This document shows positions 1 through 11,257 of a stretch of DNA of 64,000 nt, one piece after another (position 1 is the stretch's first letter; each line of letters begins with the position of its first letter). The DNA lies in the NCBI GenBank assembly GCA_964019415.1, contig OZ025869.1, positions 6,006,882-6,070,881 on the forward strand. Reading direction: 5' to 3'. A program made the translations under genes and the position numbers. The notes beneath the pieces are model-generated. The model did no database searches. It was not told where the DNA came from and saw only the letters and a program-made list of their open reading frames with translations. Source of the DNA: Ianthella basta. Lineage: Eukaryota; Porifera; Demospongiae; Verongiida; Ianthellidae.

Positions 1-686
1 CACAATGTGATATCATACTCATAGTTACCTTAATTATATTCATAGTGAGCACAAAGTCCACGTCAAGATGTGGTATTATTAATTTTATTACTAAGATGTC
101 CTCTGAAAGAAACCTAGACTCGCATGCCGATTCAACTGTTTCTAGCTCAGTGGACTGGCTAGAGGGAACTTATGACAACTTAATTATTCAACTGTTGTTC
201 TTGCTCAGCAGCTGGTCTTGCATCCATGCACACTACATAAAGTGCTATTTACCCATCCACTGTCTATGAGGACTATGTATAATCTTGTCTCTATAGAAGA
301 TTGTCACTATAGAAACTGTAGCATCCATGCATACGGATACATATCACAACACACAGCACACAGTGCAGTTAGGTAGATACAGTACCAGTATTATACAAAG
401 AGGCTACAAAATACTGTATAATATGCATTTTTTTTCTAGAAACGTGTATCAAAGGTGTATACAGCACATGTGCAGAACCGCAGTGCATTGTCCTGGAAAC
501 TGAGGCATATTGTCTTCCTGCACGTACAGCTCAGTCTGTCCAGTATCAAGGTGCACACAGCACTTGATGTAGGGGGCGGGGTCTGTACTGGAGATGACAA
601 AGAGATAAAGGGTAAATGGCGAAGGGAGTGAGGAAGGAAAATGATTGGGGATGAGAGACTTATCAAGAGTGCATTGGAACCTACCA

Positions 687-690
<4 letters not shown>
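1..690 (+). repeat. Repeat family R, copy 1 (left end cut by window)
   Basis: This is one of at least seven copies of a middle-repetitive sequence that I call family R. It matches 22480-23150 almost base for base over several hundred positions, for example the blocks ATTCATAGTGAGCACAAAG and CACTTGATGTAGGGGGCGG. It ends, like the others, in a CA tract. The minus strand keeps a reading frame (K-C-C-V-H-L-D-T-G-Q-T-E-L-Y-V) that is recognisable in other copies, so the family may derive from a gene or an old retroelement. I recognise no protein domain. The true left end lies outside the window. Confidence 0.7.

Positions 691-775
<85 letters not shown>
691..775. repeat. (CA)n microsatellite
   Basis: About 42 uninterrupted CA dinucleotides. 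Every long reading frame over it is a low-complexity Thr-His or Cys-Val string and is not a gene. Confidence 0.95.
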
Positions 776-778
<3 letters not shown>

Positions 779-1180
779 TGTTTACCTAACGGTAGCCCTG
801 TTTATAGGATCAGGCAGGCTGTATATCATAGAAAGGGCTGTGTGATGATGTATGCACCATGACATTTGTGCAAAGCTATGTACCATTTGAAGTTTACAAT
901 ACAATCCACCTTACTTTTGATCAGTAGTGCTTTTGACTCTATTTCTTTCAACTGCATGCGTGTGTAGAATGGTCTTGGTACTGGCAAGCGAGCCTGTGGG
1001 TCCAGTTTGGACTGGATGTTGCTGAGGACGTCTGTGCAAGGAATGGTCTGGGTGAGTGAGGGGTGTATGGGACCAATCTCCTCTGTTGTATAGAGGGTTT
1101 GCCTCTTAAGTGTGTGCTTCCCTAAAGTGCATAAGCTACCCATGGTATGGTGTGCTGTATTTGGCTTCCCACATATACCC
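776..1180 (+). repeat. Family R right flank; inverted copy at 45.24-45.49 kb
   Basis: Starts with a block (TTTACCTAACGGTAGCCC) that also follows the CA tract at 42300. The stretch 836-1130 is the reverse complement of 45240-45490, including CCCCTCACTCACCCAAACC. Related diverged sequence is also present at 14680-14800 and 42480-42570. The minus-strand frame (P-I-H-P-S-L-T-Q-T-I-P-C-T) is open in both the direct and inverted copies, but I recognise no domain. Confidence 0.6.
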
Positions 1181-1551
1181 ATAATAATTTCATAATTTAG
1201 TGTGTGTGTGTTTGTGTGTGTGTGTGCATGTGTGTGTACAGTGTGTGTACAGTGTGTGCGTGTGTGTACATATATGTATATGTGTGCTAGTGTTATCTCT
1301 TAATTTTTGCTCTTTGATAACTATGTGTATGCGCAAATAGAAAATCTGATACTTTTAACACTAAAGTACACTATTTTGTATAGTATGGGTGTTAATGCCT
1401 GCAGACTGAAGAGTATTGTTCAGCACGCTGTTTCTTTATTTATGTAATAATAAATATTTCACTCTATAATTATTATAATAGTAAGAGTGACTTTCTCTGC
1501 ATGCATGGTTGATAGCCTCTTATCATCTTGAGTAACTTAAAGTGTTTCTCC
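1181..1551. other. Spacer; TG-rich, collinear with unit B
   Basis: Contains a short interrupted TG tract (1200-1265) and then sequence collinear with 46650-46810 (AGTATGGGTGTTAATGC, TCTCTGCATGCATGGTTG). It is the 3' flank of the fucosyltransferase locus in both units. I see no gene in it. Confidence 0.5.
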
Positions 1552-2789
1552 TCAATGCCTGTTGCTGCTGCCACTGTCAATGGTCCTGTTCATTTTCATA
1601 GCATGTGTCAGCTGACCCACTCTGCACATGAAGTTGCTTTTGGGACACACACTTTCCACTCTTTTTCTTGACCTTTCTACATCAAAATTACTTGTGTGGT
1701 ATCTGAAGAGTTTGTGGTCTTCATCAATTTGTTTAATGTATATACTCAGCCAACTCTTCAGGAGTATAATTATTTGCATCAATGAATGTGTGGTTGCCTG
1801 GTACCCATAAATACACCTCTGGTGGGCTGCAATACACTGGAATGGCACCACCCTTGTAGATTAATTTAAAGCAATTTTCTCGGAAATGTAGTCAGTTTGA
1901 ATGACATTTTCAAATGAAAGAACCATGATATGATACTTTTGATGATATTGACTAAGACCTCTCTCCAGTCATCATTCTTAACTGCTGGTATAGCTGGCAT
2001 ATTGTTCCAGCATTTGCCATATGACTCAATGTGCACTAGTTCTACTATCTTTTCATAATACCAAGTACAATCCTGAAATCCTTCCCATGTAGTTTTGCAG
2101 TCACTGGAAAACAGTGCAATTCCCTTTCTCTCATTTGGATCTGGTGACTGTATTTCCCCACTTTGCCACTCCTCAACAGGTAAGAAATAGAATAGCTCAC
2201 TGTATACTGCATCTGATGTGGGGTGGTGATCAATTTTTATGTCCGCTTTTTTAGTTGCTGAATGTATAATCCCGTATTCACCTTGATTAGCTTCCATGTT
2301 CAACACTGCTGTCATCTGCCCTGGCCAATACCTCACTGGAAAGGATGGAGAAATAGCCCTGACCTCTCTGAATACAACATCTGACTTTATATCAGAATGT
2401 TGTACTGTGCACCTTCCACCACTTGGAAGTTCCATGTACAGGGAATAGTTTCCTCAAAGTAGATGAAATTGTACCATAGTGCCAAGATGTGCCAAAGGAC
2501 TCAAGGTAAACACTGATACTGTGATTGTAAGATATTGGTGCCTCTGTATCTTTATATGGCAATGGTGCTCCAGTGGCAGTGTCATGAGTAGAGTTGTTGA
2601 TTGGGATGCTGATGATGAAGTAACCACTTTTTGAAAGCTGCATGTCATTGACTTCATGTACATCCACATGAGAAAAATGTTTGAAGTAAACACCAAAGAT
2701 GTGCAGACCCAAAAGGCTTCCTTTACTCTGCAGACAGATGTCATGTCTGTATACAAGTAGGGTAGCATAAAAAGTACATAAGAATACAT
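1552..2789 (-). pseudogene. Alpha-1,3-fucosyltransferase (GT10) pseudogene, unit A
   Basis: This is the decayed partner of the intact minus-strand gene at 46822-48051. Matching peptide runs through the whole length but in several frames. The N-terminus with signal anchor (T-D-M-T-S-V-C-R-V-K-E-A-F-W) is at about 2789-2640, the stem region in a second frame at about 2640-2445, the nucleotide-sugar-binding half (R-Y-W-P-G-Q, I-D-H-H-P-T-S-D-A-V-Y-S-E) at 2435-1940, and the C-terminus (Q-I-D-E-D-H-K-L-F-R-Y-H-T-S-N-F-D-V-E-R) at 1740-1552. Frames break near 2620, near 2440 and near 1940. The donor-binding signature read in unit B as V-L-S-F-E-N-I is scrambled here. Long coding-like similarity with multiple frameshifts indicates a dead duplicate, not an unusual intron pattern. 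Confidence 0.85.
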
Positions 2790-3410
2790 CCTTTGGTTGG
2801 GGATGTGTTCATTTAACTATTATGTTTTTGGGATTTTCTACTACTGAAATTTGCTTCCTTTCATCACTGAATGTTGCGCTTCAGTGATGCAACACCATGC
2901 AACTTGCACGAGGGCACATAAGTTAGCAATAGTTACAGTTAACTCCTCCTGTCAGTGAAATGCAATGACTGTATCCCACGCATGGACTTCTTTGATTCCA
3001 AGTGTTGATCTATATGGGCTAGCTATACTTGTCTACTTGAAATTGTATGCATGTGTGATGGCAGGCACATTTATGGTGCTGGGTTGGTAGCAGTGTAGCT
3101 ACATTGGTGGTATGTGATGGCAGCATCAGCAACAGAGGTATCTGGTGTATATACAAGTAATGGCAATAGTGGTATTCCAGTGGGTTTGTCTAGACTGTAA
3201 GGTGCACACACACCTGCACTGTGCTGTGTGTGTATTGCAACACACCACTGAAAGCTGTACTGGCAGGTATATACACAATGAGCTGTAAGCTTATTCTAGC
3301 AGTGAATATATAGTTATGGCAGTTAAGAATACTGAAGCCAGTGCTAGTGCTGCCCCTGGGGTGTGGCACAACACTCCCTCAGAATCAGATCTTCGCCTTG
3401 GGTGGTTGGG
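2790..3410. other. Spacer upstream of the fucosyltransferase pseudogene
   Basis: No gene seen. It contains a small hairpin (TCATCACTGAA at 2861 against TTCAGTGATG at 2880). A block of about 45 bp (2997-3045, GCTATATGGGCTAGCTATAC-like) recurs at 10984-11030. Confidence 0.4.
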
Positions 3411-3413
3411 TGG

Positions 3414-3626
3414 CTATGTTATTGTGGACGAACCTGGATAGATTAGCTGCACTGATTTGGACTCCTCGAATTCTGACAATTTCTTCTTGAGGTCGCAGTA
3501 CGACGAAAACTTCTCACCAACAACAAAAGTCCCGGATGAGTGGTCCTCTTTCACCAGATTGTGTGTGGCTTCCTCCTGTGAAAAATCCAGTTGATGTACT
3601 AGAGCTGGATTCTTTGAAACATCCAT
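3414..3626 (-). CDS. Small unrecognised ORF, possible exon or transposon-protein N-terminus
   Basis: A 70-codon ATG-initiated frame with ordinary, non-repetitive composition (G-E-K-F-S-S-Y-C-D-L-K-K-K-L-S-E-F-E-E-S). The pattern of a short aromatic/glycine segment followed by a lysine-rich helix resembles the N-terminal part of some transposase-linked (FAR1/SWIM-like) proteins, but this is a weak impression. The frame stops in A+T-rich sequence without a clear domain, so it is either a first exon (a GT follows CTATCCAG at about 3437) or a fragment. Confidence 0.3.
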   Translation of the reverse strand: MDVSKNPALVHQLDFSQEEATHNLVKEDHSSGTFVVGEKFSSYCDLKKKLSEFEESKSVQLIYPGSSTIT

Positions 3627-4437
3627 TGTGGAGGACGCAGTGAGCAGCGGCTCACGATTGGCTTCACTATACGGGTGGGCACCGTACCATGCGAACCGGC
3701 TAGTAAGTCTTGAATTTTACCACCACCTGACACCAAGTGCAACCATGCATCTGATTGGTGCTCATGTGACTATATACTAGACGTACTGTATTAGTTACTA
3801 CTTTATTTTTTGTACATAAATTTTTGGGGGCATAATTTTTGTGGATGGAGGCAACCACGAAATTTCCATGCGCACAATTCAATTTTCAACCATAATTACA
3901 GTATGTTGGAAACCCACCCAAAGGGCAGGTATTCAACTATTAACCTTAATCATTGTCTTTCAGCAATCGGATCTTTGACACATTCTTGCACAAGAAGCTC
4001 GAACTGATCTAATACAGCTGCATGTTGCAACTAGAGTACTATAGAGTACATATAATATTATACCCCATGCATGCTATCTAGCACTATAGAAACAAAAGTA
4101 TGAACAAGAAGATAGGAATGAAAGCATTAAGTGTATATAATGTATCGTAATTTGGGAAATAAATGTGCTGTTAAAATAATGCGAATCAGCCCAAGGTGAG
4201 TCACTGAAATATTAATGCATGCTTAAATAATGCGGGAACACATCCATACACACATGCATAGTCGCAAGGTAATTGTTCAAGTGATCAAGCTACTGTTCAT
4301 CAATATCAGCAAAAGGATTGAGATCACTGTCACTCTCAGCTATGTCCACTACCTCACAGGTATGACACACAGCACCCAGTCTGGCCGGTCCGGCCATGGC
4401 CGGATCGGTTTTTGCTGCTGGAACAAAATTCTGAATA
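3627..4437. other. Spacer; nothing recognised
   Basis: A+T-rich sequence with short reading frames only. It ends in a GC-rich run (CCGGTCCGGCCATGGCCGG at 4385-4403) just before the inverted-repeat transposon. I see no gene or repeat match elsewhere in the window. Confidence 0.4.
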
Positions 4438-5899
4438 TTGAAGATTAGTCAGGCGTTGCGTGACCCCTCCTCACGCAAAGGTCAGGTTAAGTCTAATACA
4501 ATGACTTGTCCACGCGGAATGCAATTATGCGCTGTGGAATGTAATTATTGCGCAACATTATGCCTCGCTTGTGGCCGCAAGTACGTGCGACGGCTCGCGA
4601 CACTTACCTGATCTTTCATAATAGCCGTCAAAGGAGCGACAGCAAAGACTATTGATGTCCCTTCGACCGGCAACACCAGGCCGAACACTGTCGGCGGGCA
4701 CGCGTAGTACAGGCTCTTGCTTGAAGTCGGTCAGCAAAACCATCCCTCCCAGAAACGATGCCAGACATGACCTGAAGTTGCTCTGGCTTCATGGTAGAAT
4801 AACCAAGGCGCTGGATGGCTCCCGTCGCAGCGTATAACACTCGCTGGTCCAGCTCCGGTCTGCTGCCATTTGCGGACACGCGAGCAATAAATATTTCACA
4901 CCTTTCCTGCAATCTGATTGGGCACACAACCATTGTGGCGTGCTGCACAAGTCAATGTATTAGACTTAACCTGACCCTTCCACGGCCGTTTCGAGTTGGC
5001 AACTTAGTTTTTAGTGGAAAATGGGAACCGGAACCAGACTAGCCGACGGAAGGAAGGGACTAAGGCGTTTTTAGCCCATTCCCTCTCGATTGCAGGCAAA
5101 ATCGCCACAAATTCTTAATAGAACAGTGGAATTGGTAGTGGACAATGTGACTTTTAGGTTAAAAGCTTTGTATATGCCTTATGTTGCGTACGATTTTGAC
5201 ATACACTAGTTTCAGTTAACTGCTTGTAGCGCGTCTCTCGAAGTTTTCCTGGCATAGTGACTAACATGCAAAGATAGCCCGTCCATCGTACAACATTGTA
5301 CTGGTGCGACTGTTCTGCTGCCTTTTTCCTACCATCCGCTTTAAATGCCGTAGCACTTCAGAATGCAAGCTGCTGCTCCTTTGGGACGACTCGATAGGCA
5401 TTCTGAACTGCTGTGGCATTATTAGAGCTCACCGGGAAGTTGTACTGCGCAGTCCAGGGCGTATGCGCAATATAGCTTATTTGCTCTAAAAGCGGGTGGT
5501 AGGGAAAAGGCAGCAGAACAGTCGCTCCAGTACAATGTTGTACGGTGGCTGGGCTATCTCCACATGTTAGTCATTATTCCAGGAAAACTTCGAGAGGCGA
5601 GCTACAAGCAGTTGAACGTAAATCAGTTTGTGTCCCTGTTGTTACAAACGAAAGCCATTACAATTCTAAAGCCCAAATCACCTTACTTACTATCAAGCAC
5701 ACCGTTTTGTGACGTGTCACTGGTGATTTGGACTACAACCAAGGAGAAATGGGCTGTATACGCAGTAACCTCTATGCGAGGGAAATCTCGCTGCCGCGAG
5801 GTAGGTTTCCAAACCAAAACTAAGTTGCCACATTTTATATTGTAGAAACAGCCGTGCCTTCCGCGAGGAGGGGTCACGCGACGCCTGACTAATTGAAGA
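4438..5899. mobile_element. DNA transposon with TIRs and 7-bp target duplication
   Basis: The element proper is 4445-5892 (1448 bp). It begins TTAGTCAGGCGTTGCGTG and ends in the inverted form of TTAGTCAGGCGTCGCGTG. About 30 bp at the ends pair with few mismatches, running on through ACCCCTCCTC. Both sides are flanked by TTGAAGA (4438-4444 and 5893-5899), a 7-bp target duplication. Inside are two further inverted pairs: 4482-4512 with 4948-4979, and about 5190-5345 with 5480-5610. The latter places CGTACAACATTGTACTGG opposite its complement. No transposase was found; internal frames on both strands are short. It is therefore a non-autonomous, foldback-like element. The superfamily is unclear because 7 bp fits few families. 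Confidence 0.75.
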
Positions 5900-7171
5900 T
5901 ATGCATTTTAAACACACTTCCAAACTGGGAGGGGGGTACTGACCTAAGGTTAAACAACGTTCTTAAAGCAGAGTTGTCTTACAGTGTTGCAGGACGTAGT
6001 TTGAACAAGGAATAGCCAGATACTTAGCCCTCCAACCAACCTTAACGGCGCAGCCATTTACGGATGTCGCATGACGTTTTTGGCCGTTTTCTGATGCGTA
6101 AAATGGTGTGTTATACGATCGCCGTGCAAAATCAGACAGCACGGTAGCGCTTCAGTCATGTACAGCAGATTAATTTTATGCACACTTGCAACAGTTCCCA
6201 CACCATGCATGGGCAGTTGTTACCTAGGATGCGGACTGGTACTGTACTCACCTATTACATATCACCCTAGGTAACAACTACCCAGGTATGGGAACTGTTG
6301 CAAGGTTGCATAAATTCGCTGTACATGGATGTATGCATGCAGCATGGTGGTACATGGGAACATGTACGTAGCTTGAATGGGCATATGCATGCAATAGGAT
6401 AGTCTCCTGTGGCAACCCTTAATTGTTATTGCACACTCACATGTACACTTGCACTATAATACACAGGCGGAGAAACTGGGGATGGTAGCAAGACCACAAG
6501 TGCGGCAAAATGTTGGCAGATGTAGGGATGGTGAAAGCATATTCAAAGTCATGATCAGTGCATGTTAATGACCTGGGTTTTGCATCGACCAGCCCTCCTT
6601 GTTGCATGGACCAGCTGGCCCCCTTCTTTGCATGGACTGACTGACCCTCCTCCTGTTTTTGGAGGAAACATTTTCACACACCCTTTGCATTGATGGTGTC
6701 TTCTAGTCAAGGGTAGGAGAGATTTGTGCTGCCTAACGTCGGAGAGACAGCCAAAAACACTAGATTCAATTTTTAATACGCTATCTTCTTATTTCAATGC
6801 ACTGTATTACCTGTTACATGGCACTTGATTGCCTTTCCTGCTGTAAAAGCCTGTTAGTTTATGTTACATTTAATCATACTCACTGAAGTGTTGATGGGCC
6901 TAGAATTGCTCCAAAAGTACTCACAGAACATCTAAATTTCAAACATTTTCCTGGGGGGCATGCCCCAGACCCCCTAGTTTGCGTCGCGCCATCTATGGCC
7001 TGACTGGCTTTTATCTTGGTGCTACGGCCCTGTGACATGTTAACTATGAAATACATGGACACTGGGTTCATACTGTCTACATAGTTAATACAGTGCAAGT
7101 AACAATAGAATATAGGTGTAGCTAGCTAGCTACCTATAGCCTTTCTACTGTAGTGTAAGTGAATTCCTATT
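5900..7171. other. Spacer with old repeat fragments
   Basis: Contains the foldback listed separately at 6157-6327. A short tandem pattern of TGCATGGAC units lies at about 6580-6645. At 6945-6975 a GC-rich palindrome (GGGGGGCATGCCCC) is followed by CAGACCCCCTAG, a composition I associate with common dispersed invertebrate repeats. No gene is visible. Confidence 0.4.
6157..6327. repeat. Foldback element, arms of about 62-72 bp
   Basis: Positions 6157-6228 are the imperfect reverse complement of 6266-6327. For example GCAACAGTTCCCACACC pairs with GGTATGGGAACTGTTGC, and TTGTTACCTAGG with CCTAGGTAACAA. The outer ends are CATGTACAGC and GCTGTACATG, and the loop is about 37 bp. It is a MITE-like (miniature inverted-repeat) or structured sequence with no coding content. 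Confidence 0.75.
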
Positions 7172-7546
7172 TTGTATATATGTTGGGCAGAACAGTCTAT
7201 GACCATACAGTGTGGAACAATGCCAAGACGTAGTGTAGCTGCCTACGCCGTATCCACAATGCGTAGAAAGCACCACTTAGTCGGCAAATGCTGTAAACAC
7301 CAGTGGTATTCAATCGATTTGAAGGAGCTGGAGCCAGTTTTTACCAGTGGCAACTCCTACGTGGCGCTTACAAGCAGCGCAGGTGCCTTGATGTTGAGAT
7401 GTGCCGAAATTTGTGTCGACGACGACAACAACGACAACGACATAACCGATCACTTTACCCCTTGCGCAATCGCGCGGGGTAATAAATCTTTCTATCTATC
7501 CATATATATGAATAGCTATAGGTTGCTCGCCACTGTTATTAGTTAG
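7172..7546 (+). other. Unrecognised ORF ending in a LINE-like 3' tail
   Basis: A 124-codon ATG frame of mixed composition that includes an acidic D/N run. Just before its stop the DNA holds a hairpin (TTACCCC at 7455 with GGGGTAA at 7476) followed by TAAATCTTTCTATCTATC. A short hairpin plus a simple-repeat tail is how many CR1/L2-like LINEs end, so this is more likely the last few hundred bases of a retrotransposon than a gene. No domain is recognised. Confidence 0.3.
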
Positions 7547-7582
7547 CAATAGCTACACACTGTCAGTAAACAGTACCTGGAG

Positions 7583-7711
7583 ATGAGGCTTCGGCGGGCT
7601 CTCGTATACGTAGCTTGCACAATTGTACTCGCCATTCTCAGTTCAGTGTGCCTTCGAATGTCATTGGTAAACGTGGACATCACTGTGTTGAGAGATACTT
7701 CATTTGGCAAG
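7583..7711 (+). CDS. Putative glycosyltransferase A, exon 1 (signal anchor)
   Basis: This 43-codon first exon is too short to stand out alone and was identified through its paralogue at 49428-49763. It encodes a basic start (M-R-L-R-R), a hydrophobic segment of about 18 residues (A-L-V-Y-V-A-C-T-I-V-L-A-I-L-S-S-V), and then V-D-I-T-V-L-R-D-T-S-F-G-K. It ends at a good donor (AAG|GTAGGTTGA). Unit B reads V-D-L-T-V-L-R-D-S-S-F-G-E with the same GTAGGTTGA donor, and the sequence just before both ATGs is similar (CAGTAACAG-like). The exon ends in phase 0, matching exon 2. It should make the protein a type II Golgi membrane enzyme. The stem is about 69 residues shorter than in copy B. Confidence 0.75.
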
Positions 7712-8330
7712 GTAGGTTGAGCGACTTGTGTGTTGGTCTGACTTATCTTTTAGGCTACCTGTAGGGTGAGGAATTAGTATTCGGCCGGCATGAGAATTCT
7801 GTCACCCCGTTCAATTAAGACTCAAGCGCACCCACGGCTTTGAACTTGGCAGTCACAAAGGAAGGGCGGCTGCTACCTCGGTCACAAATGGAGACAATCG
7901 TGACTGCTACCCTTCTTGTGTGAGGCAGCCGAGAACGAGGTGGCCGAGTTCATGTAATTCGGCCGAAATCACGAGAATTCGGACAGCGACTGTGCTAGAA
8001 CAAAGAAGGCTTTGTTTGGATTTTCCATGGTGTGAACATCAAGCCCCAACCATCCCCTTCTAGAAACAGAATGTAGAAGCTATAACGTTCAACTGTCGTG
8101 CGGCAGTGCTGTGAAACAATTGGGTGGGTGGGGTATGAGAATTCGGCCACCCACGCAACGGATATATGAACGCGTGCACCTAATATCCCATGTCCTAATC
8201 TCAAATTTTGCGACTCGGCGAGCAGTGAGACAGTTGTGCTTTCGATCTGTGCTTTTTAAAGCGTTCCTTCTGGAGTTTCCACAACCTTTCCCAGGTATGC
8301 GTCATTTGCGCCATGTTTTCATACTGCCGC

Positions 8331-8375
8331 AACAATGGGGGTGATACAAACCGATTGTATCACTCCCATTTTGTT
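8331..8375. repeat. Strong hairpin inside intron A
   Basis: AACAATGGGGGTGATACAA (8331-8349) pairs with TTGTATCACTCCCATTTTGTT (8355-8375) across a five-base loop, with one mismatch and a small bulge. It may be the core of a tiny foldback element. Function unknown. Confidence 0.6.
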
Positions 8376-9138
8376 ATGAAGTAACTCTGCTTAGGTCAAG
8401 GGCCGTTTTGGCTATGACCAGTGATAACATCTAAAACTGAAAGTGCAGGACAAATGGGTTGTAAGGTAACCTGACCTACAAGGACCCTATATACATGGGT
8501 GCAACCATGGCTGTATATACCTGAGAGCAGTATAGCTACCTTACAATGCTTACAACCAAGAAATTGCATGGGCAGTTGAAAATGGAAATTGCAGGGTTAC
8601 ATCTGCTGTCATGCCTATGCACTACATTAGCTTTCACGTACACAAAATGTCTTCCATTCATGTACTCATGCCTGCAAACAGCTTGCGTACCCTCAAGTAC
8701 ACCACAACTAGTCTAAGAATAGTAATATAGGTCCAGTGTATATAGCTACAGACTGTATAGCTATAGCTAGCTATAGAAGATGTCAATACACATTGACAAC
8801 TGTGAATATACCTCACAGTATAATCTCATTCTACACCATAAGATCAGTTTGGCCTGCTTCCCTGTAGCTGTTTCCACCGTACAGTTGCATGCATCACCGC
8901 GAAAAGCCTCATTTGGTCAGATATTATCCTCTGCTCATCATTGCACAATCATGTGAATGTGAATGTGGCATGCAGTCAGTGGTACAAGTGCCCTACTGCC
9001 ATGTGCCCCACCATGTATGAATTTGGTAGCTAGTGTTGGACAGTGTGCCCCACAACATTGTGGCCCATTGAATGTGAATGTGCCCTACTGCCGTGTGCCC
9101 TAACATATGTGAATGTGGCAGTTCTTGGTAGTGGTACC

Positions 9139-9175
9139 TTGCAAGAAAGCCCACCTTTAGTTGGCTTTCTTGCAA
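9139..9175. repeat. Perfect 13-bp hairpin in a GC-richer minisatellite-like stretch
   Basis: TTGCAAGAAAGCC (9139-9151) and GGCTTTCTTGCAA (9163-9175) are perfectly complementary with an 11-base loop. About 90 bp downstream a related imperfect hairpin occurs (GCAGGAAAGCCTGCC...GGCAGGCCTTCTTGC), so the region 8950-9290 is a degenerate tandem repeat of hairpin-bearing units with GAATGTGG words. Confidence 0.6.
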
Positions 9176-11054
9176 GCGCGTTACTGCCACATGTTCTATT
9201 GTATGTGAATGTGGTAGTCAGTGGTGGCAGTGGTACACCTGCAGGAAAGCCTGCCTCGGCAGGCCTTCTTGCTCCATTGCATCACATCAAGTCAGTGATT
9301 CCAATGCATGCATTCAGTGCTGAATACAGCAGTGCAAATATGCAAAGTGGTGCCTGGTGTCTGGAGTGACACAGAGGTGCTTCTTTCGATCAAAATGCGT
9401 ATGGGAAAGGCCGCTCAGGCGGCAATTACCGATAACTGCACCTTTCGTTCAGAAATTCGGCGCCTACGCAATGGAAATTGTCTGTTGGAGACTACTATGT
9501 TTGTTTTCTGCCCTTCATTTGCACTGTCGCTGTAGCTAATGCTAACGGGAGCTCATGAACCGATGAGAGCCGATCCATACAACTGCCTCATAGAACGGTT
9601 CTCATAACCGGTTATGGAACCGTTCCACTAGTGTAAATGGGCTGTAAGATAGTAGATGCCATTTTTATTGGGCACATTCCTAAATCCCTAACCCTCGTCG
9701 CATGCACCGTAGGGTTACAGTAGCTGGGTGTGTGCATGTGGGTGTGTGTTCGTTTCGGCTTTTCCATACAGTAACGAATCCGACTAAAAGACCTACGGAT
9801 TGTCTCATTGCTGTGAAACATTGAATTAAAATGAGCATTTTTTGTAGAACAGCCTCTATTCAAAGCTACAGAATTCACTTCAAAACTACTAGTGCACCAG
9901 ACGCCATTTTGGTTGCTCTGGACCAAGTGGTGTTTTTGCCTGAAGGAAGGTGTGTTGTTTGGCCTGAAGGAAGGAAGACCTCAAGGCAGTAGCCACTCCG
10001 TTGAGTGAGGTATTTCGTGCCTTGCAGAACCTGTTTCATTCTTCCCCCAAATTCCACTTGGTCCTATACTTTCAAAGCTTTGATTTTCATACTCACATTC
10101 TGGAAGTCATCAAGGATCTCCAGTGATGCAAGTGTTACAGTTTTGGATGCAATTGCATTATCAGATTTCAGCGATGCTACATCCAACTTGAGGTGTTGGC
10201 TGCTCTAAATATTTGCCATGGTGTTGTAATTGCTAGATTGCTACACACTGACTGGTTACCACCTCTAAAAATAGCATAGTGCACCATGATGTAATAATTG
10301 ACCATATTGCAGAGTCAGCACTGTTGCCTTAATGCATGTCTTTAGTTTACTACAGTGTAAAAACAATTGCTATCATTTTCCCATGCCGTACTTTTAACTT
10401 ATATTAATATCAGCTCTTATTATAGAACCAGACATTCTAATTAACATTTTGATTCAGAATAATTTATAACTTATTACGCTAAGGGTTTAACACTTCAGTG
10501 CCTTCATTTTAACAGGAATGCCTCATCAGCCAATGGCTGGTCTACCAGTGGGTCCTGTAAACAAGCACACAACAGAGAAACAACAATAATAGGAAAAAGA
10601 GGGGAAGTTTATAATTACCAAAAGTGATTGTCAAAGCAACTGTCATAGTTAAGATTGAAAAACATGGTTAATTTACATGCTAGACAGATAATAAATGTTC
10701 CTTAACACAAGCCTTAATTAAAAGTCTTCAATGTCTTGATCTCATGTAATCTCTCGGATAAGTTATTCTATTCTAGGCCTCCCTTAAATGCTGTGGCATT
10801 ACGCCCAAATTCAGTTAATTAAGACTTTTCTAATATGCAGCTTTCTGAAACCGTGTGTAACACAGCAATTCCACATTTCTCATTTGTCTTAATATATATA
10901 GCTCAATAGATAGAGTGGAGCTTTCTGATGCACACAACGATGCATAAGAATAAGTACTCACGTCTTCTTGCTAAAGGCATCCAATTCCAAGTGTTGAGCT
11001 ATATGGGCTAGCTATACTTGTCTACTTGCATGTGTATATTTAGCTACATGCGTG

Positions 11055-11056
<2 letters not shown>

Positions 11057-11117
<61 letters not shown>
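11057..11117. repeat. (TG)n microsatellite
   Basis: About 30 TG units near the 3' end of intron A, 140 bp before the splice acceptor. Confidence 0.9.
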
Positions 11118-11118
<1 letters not shown>

Positions 11119-11257
11119 TGCATGCACTTGATTGTGATTTTGGCAACTCTGAGAATGTGCAAAATGTTTACAAGGTACGTAAGTTAATGTACTGTGCCAT
11201 TGTGTCAAAATAATTCTCATTCAATGCTCTGTTTTTGTTTTGTCTCATTTTAATCAG

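Larger units (their letters stand above)
7712..11257 (+). other. Intron 1 of glycosyltransferase A (3.5 kb)
   Basis: Bounded by GTAGGT at 7712 and a TTTTAATCAG acceptor ending at 11257. It holds several CGGCCGAA words (7780-7970), the hairpins listed at 8331 and 9139, a block at 8440-8710 related to 39080-39310, short palindromic A+T-rich stretches, and a TG microsatellite (11057-11117). The stretch from 9580 (CCGTTCCACTAGTGTAAA) to about 9690 resembles 28500-28580, so part of a dispersed repeat is present. No gene is seen on either strand. Confidence 0.6.

Noticed and set aside
436-862. Long Cys-Val and Thr-His reading frames on both strands
   Set aside because: They are translations of a CA microsatellite. 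The same applies at 14.4, 16.3, 23.2, 25.1, 30.9-31.3, 44.1, 45.6 and 59.2 kb.
8993-9539. Overlapping ORFs on both strands at 9.0-9.5 kb
   Set aside because: The stretch is a degenerate hairpin-bearing tandem repeat inside intron A; the frames contain no recognisable domain.
11240-11257. Start of glycosyltransferase A at the in-frame TTG
   Set aside because: It is not an ATG, and the bases are the polypyrimidine-to-AG end of an intron; splicing to 7583-7711 explains the gene better.
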